Part shown: positions 25,124 to 33,059 of the stretch, one piece after another
How positions within the stretch are numbered: position 1 is the first letter of the stretch
Layout: each line of letters opens with the position of its first letter
Assembly (NCBI RefSeq): GCF_013403975.1
Contig: NZ_JABFDH010000003.1
Location: 248,001 to 312,000 of the forward strand
Direction: 5' to 3'
Source: Winogradskyella ursingii
GTDB lineage: Bacteria > Bacteroidota > Bacteroidia > Flavobacteriales > Flavobacteriaceae
DNA: 64,000 nucleotides
Program-made: the position numbers and the translations under genes
The notes under the pieces: generated by a model
What the model saw: the letters and a program-made list of their open reading frames with translations, nothing else
Databases searched by the model: none
Told to the model about the DNA's origin: nothing

Positions 25124-26386
25124 ATGAATGTAACTTTTCCTTTTGAAAAACTACCAGTTAGTGAAGATTGGGTATTTAAAAATGTAAAATCTACACAACA
25201 ATGGACACATGGATATCATCGATATCCTGCTAAATTTCTACCAAATTTAGTTAAGAAAATAATTGAAGACCATACGAATCCAGGAGATGTTATTGCAGAT
25301 CTTTTTGCGGGTTGTGGTACAACACTTGTTGAGTCAAAAATCCATGGTAGAAAATCAGTTGGAGTCGATATTAACCCTGTTGCTCAACTAATTACAGATG
25401 TCAAAACAAGTCCAATTAGACAAGGCTTAGTAGTAGCTAAATATGAAATTATCTTAGCTGAAATTGAAAATTTCAAGCCTGAAGATTTTCATAACATTGA
25501 AAAGCATGATCGAATTGATTATTGGTTTTATCCAAATGAAAAATATCAAATTGCATTTCTTTATCAAACAATAACTGAGTTACGAACAACTAAAAAAGTC
25601 AAAAATTTCTTTTTAGTTGCTTTATCTAATATTCTAAAGAACTGTTCAAAATGGTTGCAATCTAGCACAAAACCACAAGTTGATCCAGATAAAGTACCAA
25701 CGGATGTTTTTAAAACTTTTAATAGACAAGTTAAATCTATGCTCAAAAAAAACGAATTGTTTTTTAATGCATTAGAGAAGTTAGAATTTACAGATATTGA
25801 GTCAAAATTAGTGCTTGAAGATGCACGTAATACATCAATCAAGTCTGGTAGCATTAGTGCTATAATTACGTCACCACCTTATGTTACATCATATGAATAT
25901 GCTGATTTACATCAATTAACAGGATACTGGTTCGATTATTTAAATAATTTGCTGGAATTCAGGAAAAATTTCATTGGTACTTTTTATTCTTATGGTGAAA
26001 GTCTAAGTTCTCATTCTAAAATTGCTCAAAGATCTATTGATGATTTAAAAGACAAACACTTAAGAACAGCAAAGGAAGTAGCAAACTATTTCAATGATAT
26101 GTACGAAGTTTCAAATGAGATGTATAGAATCTTAAAAGATGGTGGTAAAACTTTCGTTGTAATAGGAAATACAACGTTCAAAAATGTAAAAATACAATCG
26201 GCAGAAATTTTTGCTGAATTACTCGTGATAAGTGGTTTTAAAATCGAAGATGTAATAAAAAGATCAATTCCAAATAAATTAATTCCGACAATTCGGGATA
26301 AAGATTCTGGTAAATTTACAACTAAAGCAAATAAAAACAGTAAAGAAATATATCCTGAGGAATATATAATAATTGCTAAAAAATAA
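25124..26386 (+). CDS. Amino-DNA methyltransferase (N4-cytosine or N6-adenine type)
   Basis: This modifies an exocyclic amino group in DNA using AdoMet. In order: a motif-X-like HGYHRYPAKFLP (30-40), AdoMet-binding motif I DLFAGCGTT (59-67) with the acidic motif II VDINPVA (81-87), a middle region of about 160 residues that could hold the target-recognition domain, and the catalytic motif IV TSPPY at 249-253. The motif order X-I-(middle)-IV is alpha-like, while TSPPY is more usual in N4-cytosine enzymes, so the base cannot be fixed. Length (420 aa) suits a stand-alone modification enzyme. Its stop overlaps the start of the ATPase gene by one base. Confidence 0.9.
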   Translation: MNVTFPFEKLPVSEDWVFKNVKSTQQWTHGYHRYPAKFLPNLVKKIIEDHTNPGDVIADLFAGCGTTLVESKIHGRKSVGVDINPVAQLITDVKTSPIRQGLVVAKYEIILAEIENFKPEDFHNIEKHDRIDYWFYPNEKYQIAFLYQTITELRTTKKVKNFFLVALSNILKNCSKWLQSSTKPQVDPDKVPTDVFKTFNRQVKSMLKKNELFFNALEKLEFTDIESKLVLEDARNTSIKSGSISAIITSPPYVTSYEYADLHQLTGYWFDYLNNLLEFRKNFIGTFYSYGESLSSHSKIAQRSIDDLKDKHLRTAKEVANYFNDMYEVSNEMYRILKDGGKTFVVIGNTTFKNVKIQSAEIFAELLVISGFKIEDVIKRSIPNKLIPTIRDKDSGKFTTKANKNSKEIYPEEYIIIAKK

Positions 26387-28857
26387 TGGAATTAGAAAAA
26401 TACGGTACCAAGGTTGATGATATTCCTGTACATATTAGCTACAGAATTATTGAACTATTTTCTGCAGGTTTATATTCGAGCCCAAATAAAGCATTTGAGG
26501 AGTTAGTAAGTAATTCATATGATGCTATGGCAAGCAAAGTTGCAGTTTATATACCTCAGAACTCATTAGAGGAGGATGAAGTAATGTGGGTCTGTGATAA
26601 TGGACATTCAATGAATAAGTCGGGATTAAAAGATTTATGGATGATTGGTCGTTCATCTAAAACAAATGCAGAACAAGATGAGAGACCATATATTGGTCAA
26701 TTTGGAATTGGTAAACTGGCAACATACATACTTACTTATAGATTAATTTATATATGTAAAACTGCCGAAGGTTTTTATTCAGTAGAAATGGATTATAGGA
26801 ATATTAAAGATGATACTGAGGAAATAAGTCTTGATGAGATTGAACTTACTGAAGAAAGTGCTAAAGAATTACTTACTCCATATTTAAAAGATGGAAGTAG
26901 AGAATTAATGCCTTTTTCCTTATTTGGGGAAGGAGCAGAGGAAAGTTGGACTTTTACAATTATGACAAGTCTAAAGCCTAAGGTTGCTGAAATAAAGGAA
27001 GGTAGACTAAAATGGATTCTATCCACAGCACTACCCTTAAATCCAAATTTCACATTATATTTCAATGGAGATAAAATAGATTCTAGTAAAACACATAAAG
27101 AACCATTAAAAGTTTGGACTTTTGGAGAAGAAGATAAAATTGTTGCTAAAAATTCTGAATATACAAGTGGTAAAGATGATTATGGCTTTTATGTTGATTT
27201 ACCAAACCTCAAGGGCGTTAGAGGTCAATTAGAACTTTATGATGATTCTCTAGTCAAAGGTAAATCAGAATTATGGGGTAGAAGTAATGGTATTTTTCTA
27301 TCAATAAGAAAAAGATTAATCAATATTGACGATCCATTATTAGGTATGGCCGCTATGACTCATGGTGTTTTCAACCGTTCTAGAATAATTGTGGAAGCAG
27401 ATGGTTTAAATAAATTTATTACGTCTACAAGAGAATCAATTAAAGATAGTACCGCTCTTTCTGAACTTAAAAAATATATTCAAAGAAAATTTTCCGAAGC
27501 TAGAGAGTTTTATTTTAACAAATTGGATGAAGAAGAATTGCTAAATAGAGCTTCTTATAAAATTGCACATGCAGCAGGAAGCATGTCGAGAAGACCACTT
27601 CTAATTGCTGCGAAAAAGTTTTTTGCAGGTGATATTTCGAGTTTAATTCTTACAGATATTCCGGAAAAGTTAACTGTAGAAGAAAAAAATCAAATTATTC
27701 AAAGACTAGAAGAAGATTTAACAAGTGAGGAAGGAATTATAAAAGATGTAGAATGGATAGCTCTAAAACCAGAAGAACCTATCGCTAAGTTTGATTTGTT
27801 AACTGGAATAGCAAGAATAAACCTAATGCATCCATTCTTTGCAAACTTTGTAGAAGATTTAAAATCACCGCTTCCATTTCAATTGTTCGCTCTGACTGAA
27901 ATCCTTACAGAAGTGGCTCTAGTCGAGCAAGGTGTCTCAGAAGTTGATATCAAAGAAATTATTTACCGAAGAGACAATATTCTAAGAGAGTTGACTTTTA
28001 GCGATAAACAAAACGCACCAGCTGTAGCAAATTTAATTAAAGCAACATTAGATGATCCTGATGGTTTAGAAGATTCTTTAACAAGATCTTTTGCAGCATT
28101 GGGCTTTGAAACTACACCTATTGGTGGTAATGGAAAACCTGATGGTTTAGCTTCAGCATATCTGGAACATAAAAATTCTGAAGAAAATTATAAAATAACA
28201 TTTGATGCTAAAAGCACTAAAAAAGATAAAATAATGGCGAGTACAGCCCATATCTCTGGAGTGGATAGACATAGGGAAGATTATGGAGCTGACTATGCAG
28301 TAGTTGTTGCTATTGGATTTCAAGGAGCAGACAACGAAGATTCTGCTGTAAACAAAGAGGCTAAAAAATTAAAAGTTAACTTGATAACGGCTAGCGACTT
28401 AATAAATTTAATTTTACTTGCTGGTCCCAAGCAACTAGGATTAAAACAATTGAGACCATTATTCGAAAATTGTCATACAACTATTGAAACTTCTAAATGG
28501 ATAAATGACTTAAAAGATGTGGAGGTTGATACAGGTCCCATCAAGGAAGTTTTAAATGCAACATACGATTTAATGAAGGATGATACAGAGCGACCTGATA
28601 TTTCTTCCATAAGAGCAAAACTAAAATATGATTATGGTATAGAAGATATATCCAAAGAAAAAGTATCTCAAATTATCCAAACTTTAGAAATATTAGTACC
28701 AAATTACATATCAATAGAGAATAGTAATCTAGTTAGCCTTCAAAATACGCCAGAAATAATTCTCAAAGCACTAAATCAACATTCTAACGATTCAATGATT
28801 CCATTTGAATTTAGGCAAATGTATTTAGATGCTTATAATCATCAAGTAGAATCGTAG
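26386..28857 (+). CDS. GHKL ATPase with a PD-(D/E)xK-like nuclease domain (Hsp90/MORC-like)
   Basis: The N-terminal ATPase has all Bergerat-fold motifs: N-box FEELVSNSYDA (Glu38/39, Asn43, Asp46), G1 CDNGHSM (Asp71, Gly73) and G2 GQFGIGK (104-110). A transducer-like domain follows to about 390 (NGIFLSIRKRLINIDDPLLG), then a helical region. Residues about 560-680 look like a restriction-endonuclease fold: ALGFETTPIGGNGKPDG with Asp586, then YKITFDAKS with Asp607 and Lys609, the spaced D...D-x-K of PD-(D/E)xK nucleases. A helical, perhaps winged-helix tail closes the 823-aa protein. TAATG coupling to the methyltransferase strongly suggests a restriction-modification-like pair with this protein as ATP-dependent effector. 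Confidence 0.85.
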   Translation: MELEKYGTKVDDIPVHISYRIIELFSAGLYSSPNKAFEELVSNSYDAMASKVAVYIPQNSLEEDEVMWVCDNGHSMNKSGLKDLWMIGRSSKTNAEQDERPYIGQFGIGKLATYILTYRLIYICKTAEGFYSVEMDYRNIKDDTEEISLDEIELTEESAKELLTPYLKDGSRELMPFSLFGEGAEESWTFTIMTSLKPKVAEIKEGRLKWILSTALPLNPNFTLYFNGDKIDSSKTHKEPLKVWTFGEEDKIVAKNSEYTSGKDDYGFYVDLPNLKGVRGQLELYDDSLVKGKSELWGRSNGIFLSIRKRLINIDDPLLGMAAMTHGVFNRSRIIVEADGLNKFITSTRESIKDSTALSELKKYIQRKFSEAREFYFNKLDEEELLNRASYKIAHAAGSMSRRPLLIAAKKFFAGDISSLILTDIPEKLTVEEKNQIIQRLEEDLTSEEGIIKDVEWIALKPEEPIAKFDLLTGIARINLMHPFFANFVEDLKSPLPFQLFALTEILTEVALVEQGVSEVDIKEIIYRRDNILRELTFSDKQNAPAVANLIKATLDDPDGLEDSLTRSFAALGFETTPIGGNGKPDGLASAYLEHKNSEENYKITFDAKSTKKDKIMASTAHISGVDRHREDYGADYAVVVAIGFQGADNEDSAVNKEAKKLKVNLITASDLINLILLAGPKQLGLKQLRPLFENCHTTIETSKWINDLKDVEVDTGPIKEVLNATYDLMKDDTERPDISSIRAKLKYDYGIEDISKEKVSQIIQTLEILVPNYISIENSNLVSLQNTPEIILKALNQHSNDSMIPFEFRQMYLDAYNHQVES

Positions 28858-28980
28858 GCCTCATAAAATTTTGGTTAAACAATAGGTGAAATGAGCGTAC
28901 ATATTTTAGGGAGTTTATAATACATAAAGTAAAGAATTCTTTCTATAAATGGGAATTCAAAGCAATCTTAATCAGTTCAG

Positions 28981-29231
28981 AAGTTTCCTAAAATATAGCG
29001 AATGAGCCGTTAATTGTTTCCAAAATTATATGCAGCCTTGAATTTTTGTTTCTTTTGTTTCAAGACAAAAGACATTAGAAACTTAAAAAAAGCCAATTTG
29101 GAATTCTAAATATAACAAGTGCATAGAATTTTGTTTTTTTCAAAATTTATGCTCTTGTGGCAATCCACGAGAATCGTCTAAAATTTTTTATCACGTACAT
29201 TTTGTCGTTTACGCGATTTTTAAATAGTAAT
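28981..29231 (+). repeat. Long imperfect direct repeat, right copy
   Basis: Same orientation as 23249-23640 and aligned with it in three blocks: 28981-29030, 29061-29133 and 29140-29231. This copy lacks the two inserts of the left one and may be closer to the original form. The last block ends TTTAAATAGTAAT, exactly as in the left copy, after which the sequences diverge. The pair frames the lipoprotein, methyltransferase and ATPase genes. Confidence 0.85.
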
Positions 29232-29232
29232 C

Positions 29233-29246
29233 AAAAGCTAGCTTTT
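29233..29246. repeat. 14-bp perfect palindrome at the repeat border
   Basis: AAAAGCTAGCTTTT starts one base after the right long repeat ends. Its place at the exact end of shared sequence makes it a candidate recombination or cleavage point. Confidence 0.5.
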
Positions 29247-29277
29247 ATGTGCGGCTGGCAAGCGTTGGATAATTGTG

Positions 29278-29314
29278 TTATAAATAAATTGCCATAAGCA
29301 ATTTGTATTTATAA
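29278..29314. repeat. Hairpin-forming inverted repeat
   Basis: TTATAAATA-AATTGC pairs with GCAATT-tg-TATTTATAA, 15 base pairs with a two-base bulge and a five-base loop. Two related short segments, TGCGGCTGGCAAGCG and TGCGGTTGACAGCG, flank it in the same orientation. Confidence 0.6.
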
Positions 29315-29456
29315 AAGCAATATGCGGTTGACAGCGGACATTTGACATAACGGCAAATTATAGGAACAATGCTTTTTTAGATCTGCGAAGCAAACCGTTT
29401 CTAGTTTAATGCCCAAGTTCTGCACATTAAAACCAATAGTACTAAAGCTTCTAGGA

Positions 29457-29550
29457 TATTTTACATAATATCATTATAGTTGACAAATGGTACACTATCA
29501 TTAAATAACCAACAATTGCATTTGTCCTATAATTTATATTATGTAAAATA
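29457..29550. repeat. Fold-back element, right copy
   Basis: Outer arms TATTTTACATAATAT and ATATTATGTAAAATA are perfect 15-base inverted repeats. Inside them ATTATAG/CTATAAT and GACAAATG/CATTTGTC also pair, giving about 30 paired bases around a 29-base loop. The right arm shares TTGTCCTATAAT...TTATGTA with the elements on the left side of the island. It ends 27 bases past the stop of the DUF6090 gene and could also act as its transcript end. Confidence 0.75.
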
Positions 29551-29576
29551 ACATATATCAATAACTATATTGTCAT

Positions 29577-30296
29577 CTACTCTAACTTATCTAATATCAT
29601 TTTCTGTGCATTTTCAAGCTCATAGATAAATCCATTGATCATATCACCATACGCATTGACGTACAAAAATCTTAGTGACGCAATTCTTGCTTTAAAACTT
29701 TCATCTTGCGTTAAATAATTCACACAATCGGTCTTGCATTTAAAATCTGTCATTAATTCAGTATACCAAGATTCGCTTGCTTCAATAATTTCGAGATTAC
29801 TGGTCACTTTCCTGTAAATTATATTTTCTACGTCTGATATGTTTTTAAAATACAGTTTGTAAATACTACTTAAATCTATCAGCTTTTCCGATATTTCAGA
29901 ATTGTTGAGCTTTGCGTTGTCTATAAGATTAACGGCATAATTTTCTAATCCCAATTCGGTGACTTCAAAAAGAATGATAGAAAAAACATTTTTAGTTCCT
30001 GTTTTAGTTGCATCATAAGATCTATCCAAGTACTTAAGATACACTTCATTTAAAGTATCAAGATCTTTCTTAAAATACTTTAACTCATTGATATCACTTT
30101 GCAACTGAACCAAAACTTTCTGTTGAATTTCATCATTGGCAGCTGCTAATTGTTTGTCATTATTCCAGTTGTTAATCCACAAGGCGATTAAAATGCCAAT
30201 GACTACCAAAAGTATCTCTCCAATAGCATAGGTCACATATTTTGCTACTCTATTTCCTTCCAGTATGTTTTGTCGTGCTTTATTGAAGAATTTCAT
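29577..30296 (-). CDS. DUF6090-type membrane-anchored protein
   Basis: The N-terminus has the pattern typical of this Bacteroidota family, GNRVAKYVTYAIGEILLVVIGILIALWINNWN: one membrane helix at about 22-41, a short cytoplasmic lead and a W-N-N-W-N motif after the helix. The remaining 195 residues are helical and probably periplasmic, with a Cys pair in FKCKTDCVNY. Function is unknown. It is the first conserved chromosomal gene right of the island, ending 27 bases from the fold-back element. Confidence 0.82.
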   Translation of the reverse strand: MKFFNKARQNILEGNRVAKYVTYAIGEILLVVIGILIALWINNWNNDKQLAAANDEIQQKVLVQLQSDINELKYFKKDLDTLNEVYLKYLDRSYDATKTGTKNVFSIILFEVTELGLENYAVNLIDNAKLNNSEISEKLIDLSSIYKLYFKNISDVENIIYRKVTSNLEIIEASESWYTELMTDFKCKTDCVNYLTQDESFKARIASLRFLYVNAYGDMINGFIYELENAQKMILDKLE

Positions 30297-30544
30297 AAGT
30301 GTAAATGTCTTGTAATTTACAAATTCTATTAATGTTCTATCTCAACTATTAATACCAATTTATTTAGTAGTCCATAAAACCATTCTTTTATCAGTTGAGT
30401 AACCGTTCATCGAAATGCCTCTGGTCATTCGTCGGTTTGTCGGACTTAATTTCGTTTAAACAAATTATTTAGTTTGTAGCTCATGTATGGTTTAAATTTA
30501 ATTAAGATTCCCCTCAAATCTATTAACACTTAAAACCTTTTATA

Positions 30545-30817
30545 ATGGACGAAAATCTTGCATTATTCAATCAGATCAATAGTCTTTCTTATTGGCTATT
30601 AAAGGAAAGTCACTACAAAAGCTCAGTGACCTTAGATGCTACGGACGATAGTTACTTTATTTCTATCAAAAATAATGTTGAATCTATTTACAAGCATCAC
30701 ATTGAGAATTTTAGTAAAAAAGACGCGCGTTTATTAAACTTTGAACTTTCATCCATCGTTCAGCATTTGCTTAACATTAAACGTACCTTTCGAGAAAATG
30801 CGCCAATGGCGATGTAG
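30545..30817 (+). CDS. Unknown 90-aa cytoplasmic protein
   Basis: The ATG-initiated frame encodes a small helical protein with no signal or membrane segment; it starts MDENLALFNQINSLSYWLL and ends KRTFRENAPMAM. I do not recognise a family. It is followed 17 bases later by a strong terminator shared with the convergent OsmC gene, and it has a 248-base upstream gap that should hold its own promoter. It is likely to be a real single-gene transcript. Confidence 0.65.
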   Translation: MDENLALFNQINSLSYWLLKESHYKSSVTLDATDDSYFISIKNNVESIYKHHIENFSKKDARLLNFELSSIVQHLLNIKRTFRENAPMAM

Positions 30818-30833
30818 TTTTACATTTTGATAC

Positions 30834-30870
30834 AAAAAAAGCCCTGGACGTTAAGTACAGGGCTTTTTTT
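30834..30870. terminator. Bidirectional terminator
   Basis: AAAAAAAGCCCTG and CAGGGCTTTTTTT pair perfectly around an 11-base loop, with a T-run on both strands. It ends the 90-aa gene on the plus strand and osmC on the minus strand. Confidence 0.93.
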
Positions 30871-30889
30871 ATTCTCACTCTATTTTTTT

Positions 30890-31309
30890 TTAGGATTCCA
30901 AACTACTATTGAGCGTGATTTCCGCCTTTAATAATTTTGAAACCGGACAAACATTCTTTGCTTTTTCTGCAATAGAATTGAATTCGTCCGATTCTATATT
31001 TGGTACTTTTCCTTTTAAATCCAAGGCTATTTTTGTGATTTCACCATCATCAAATGTAACTTTGGCGTTTGTTTCTAAATGGTCTGGTGTATAACCAGAT
31101 TCGCCCAATAAAAAACTGAGTTGCATTGTATAACAACCTGCGTGTGCGGCACCAATTAATTCTTCTGGGTTCGTTCCTTTTTCATCTTCAAAACGTTTGG
31201 TAAAATCATAAGGTGTGTTGTTTAATACCTCACTTTCTGTAGTGATGTGACCTTGACCTTCTTTACCGCTTCCCTTCCACTCTGCTGTGGCTTGTCTTGT
31301 AAAATTCAT
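30890..31309 (-). CDS. osmC: OsmC family thiol peroxidase
   Basis: A 139-aa protein very close in layout to E. coli OsmC: EWKGSGKEGQGHITTESEVLNNTPYDF, then EDEKGTNPEELIGAAHAGCYTMQLSFLLGE, then KNVCPVSKLLKAEITLNSSL. The two catalytic cysteines (in HAGCYTM and NVCPVSK) are in place. The family reduces organic hydroperoxides in the cytoplasm. The upstream flavin reductase gene ends 37 bases before it on the same strand, so both could form a small detoxification operon. Confidence 0.95.
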   Translation of the reverse strand: MNFTRQATAEWKGSGKEGQGHITTESEVLNNTPYDFTKRFEDEKGTNPEELIGAAHAGCYTMQLSFLLGESGYTPDHLETNAKVTFDDGEITKIALDLKGKVPNIESDEFNSIAEKAKNVCPVSKLLKAEITLNSSLES

Positions 31310-31346
31310 ATGTTTTAGTTTTTATATTATTATTTATTGTTGTTGA

Positions 31347-32438
31347 TTAGTAATCTGTATAGCCTTCTTTTTCTGCAGAATAGAACAATTCTGGGTTTGG
31401 GTCTCTCAAATCGTCACCATCTTTAAGTTTCTCCACTAAATCTGGATTGCTAATAAACGGTCTGCCAATATATACCAAGTCATAACCATCCTTTAAAATC
31501 TGTTCTGCATCTTCTTTGGAATTCACGTCGCCTCCAGTGATTATTGGTCCGCCGAAATTCAATTTTATAGTTTGTTTTATATCGGTTTTAAAATCAGGCG
31601 CACCCATGGAACCTGTGTGGTCTACAATATGAATGTACAGAATGCCAATTTTTCTTAACTCTTGAGCCAAATAGGAATATAGTTCTACGATATCATCATA
31701 ATCGTGTGCTACATCGTTCATGGCTCCGTATGGTGAAATTCTGATGCCTACTTTATTTTCTCCAATAACATGAGCCACTTTTTTGGCGGTTTCAATAACA
31801 AATCGTGCTCTGTTCTTAAAATCTCCTCCATACTCATCTGTTCTTAAATTTGATTTTGGATTTAGAAATTGATCCAATAAGTAACCATTCGCAGAGTGCA
31901 GTTCTATCCCATCGACACCTGCTCTTTCTACCAAATGCTGAGCGCTATCGGCATATTCTTGCTGTGCAGATTTAATATCGGCCAACGTCATGGCTCTTGG
32001 TGTGACATGTGGTACTTCTCCTTTTTCGTCGGTAAACATTAAACCATCTGCATGTACAGCACTTGGTGCAATAACCTCTCCTCCTTCAGGTACATTTTCG
32101 GCAGCACATATACGACCACAATGCATAAGCTGCAAAAAGAATTTTCCTCCATTACTGTGAATTTTGTTTGTAATGGTTTTCCACCCTTCAATTTGTTCTG
32201 GTGTATAAGCTCCTGGAATTCTCGGGTAGCCAATACCATTTACAGATGGTGACGTACCTTCCGAAATAATTAGACCTGCACTAGAACGTTGCGTGTAATA
32301 CTCTGCCATTAGATCGTTTGGTACATTGTTAATAGCGCGAGAACGCGTCATAGGTGCCATAACAATTCTGCTGTTTAATTTTAGATCGCCAAGTTCAAAA
32401 GGCTCAAATAATGCTTTATCTGTTGAAAATATGCTCAT
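31347..32438 (-). CDS. Old yellow enzyme-type alkene reductase (NADH:flavin oxidoreductase)
   Basis: An FMN TIM-barrel enzyme of 363 aa. Landmarks: FEPFELGDLKLNSRIVMAPMTRSRA at the start, ISEGTSPS, the substrate-binding pair in GIELHSANGYLLDQFLNPKSN (the usual H-x-x-N), RTDEYGGDFKNRARF, and ITGGDVNSKEDAEQILKDGYDLVYIGRPFISNPDLV. It resembles NemA/xenobiotic reductases, which reduce activated C=C bonds and nitro compounds with NAD(P)H. Physiological substrate unknown. It lies directly upstream of osmC. Confidence 0.93.
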   Translation of the reverse strand: MSIFSTDKALFEPFELGDLKLNSRIVMAPMTRSRAINNVPNDLMAEYYTQRSSAGLIISEGTSPSVNGIGYPRIPGAYTPEQIEGWKTITNKIHSNGGKFFLQLMHCGRICAAENVPEGGEVIAPSAVHADGLMFTDEKGEVPHVTPRAMTLADIKSAQQEYADSAQHLVERAGVDGIELHSANGYLLDQFLNPKSNLRTDEYGGDFKNRARFVIETAKKVAHVIGENKVGIRISPYGAMNDVAHDYDDIVELYSYLAQELRKIGILYIHIVDHTGSMGAPDFKTDIKQTIKLNFGGPIITGGDVNSKEDAEQILKDGYDLVYIGRPFISNPDLVEKLKDGDDLRDPNPELFYSAEKEGYTDY

Positions 32439-32531
32439 ATATTGTAGTGTTTTTATTTTTTTAATTCTTTTAAAAGTAACTCGACCTGCATTAACTCTTT
32501 AATGGTTTTCAGCTAAGTTTTGACGTAATAA

Positions 32532-32559
32532 AAAAACGATAGAAATATCTATCGTTTTT
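32532..32559 (-). terminator. Terminator after the 123-aa secreted protein gene
   Basis: AAAAACGATAGA and TCTATCGTTTTT pair perfectly (12 base pairs, four-base loop), with a long A/T run on the minus-strand 3' side. Confidence 0.85.
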
Positions 32560-32577
32560 ATTGCTTGTAAATTTTAA

Positions 32578-32949
32578 TTATTCTTCTTTTTCATCAACAT
32601 AGCCCAACGGTTGAATCTTGGGTTTCAGTTTTTTGTACAATTCTAATTGTGGTCGCGTCAATACATTTCTCATTTCCATGGTTTCGGCAATTCTCAACTT
32701 TTTAATTTCATTGAGCATTGCTTTTCCTTTATAATTAGCTCTTATTTTCTCTTCACGCTGCAAAAATTGTTCAACCTTTTTTTTAAAGAGAATATTTTGT
32801 TTGGCATCCAGCTCAATTTGCTCATCGTACTTATCCGTAATTTTGGCAGCCCTCTCCTCTATCGATTCATCGTCTGTCTGTAAAATTGGATCTTGGGCAG
32901 ATAACTGCAGTGTAAATGCAAATATCAGTGTATATATTATTGTTTTCAT
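32578..32949 (-). CDS. Small secreted helical protein, unknown
   Basis: A signal peptide of 18 residues ends in LQLSAQ, then about 105 mature residues that are highly charged and helical (IEERAAKITDKYDEQIELDAKQNILFKKKVEQFL). The pattern of helices with a late R-P-Q-L-E-L-Y-K segment resembles small Spy/CpxP-like or DUF4890-type periplasmic proteins, but I cannot assign a family firmly. It is a single gene with its own terminator. Confidence 0.72.
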   Translation of the reverse strand: MKTIIYTLIFAFTLQLSAQDPILQTDDESIEERAAKITDKYDEQIELDAKQNILFKKKVEQFLQREEKIRANYKGKAMLNEIKKLRIAETMEMRNVLTRPQLELYKKLKPKIQPLGYVDEKEE

Positions 32950-33059
32950 AATTCGAATTTTTTCTGGTAAAATTCAAATTACAACTTATATCACCTTTTG
33001 TTTGACGTAAAATGTATTAATGTTAATGCAGATGATATACAATGGCATTTGTCCACAAA

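Larger units (their letters stand above)
28858..29576. other. Right gene-free spacer of the accessory island
   Basis: Over 700 bases without a plausible gene. It holds the second copy of the long repeat (28981-29231), a 14-base palindrome (29233-29246), a hairpin (29278-29314) and a fold-back element (29457-29550). No clear T-run terminator follows the ATPase stop. Confidence 0.7.
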
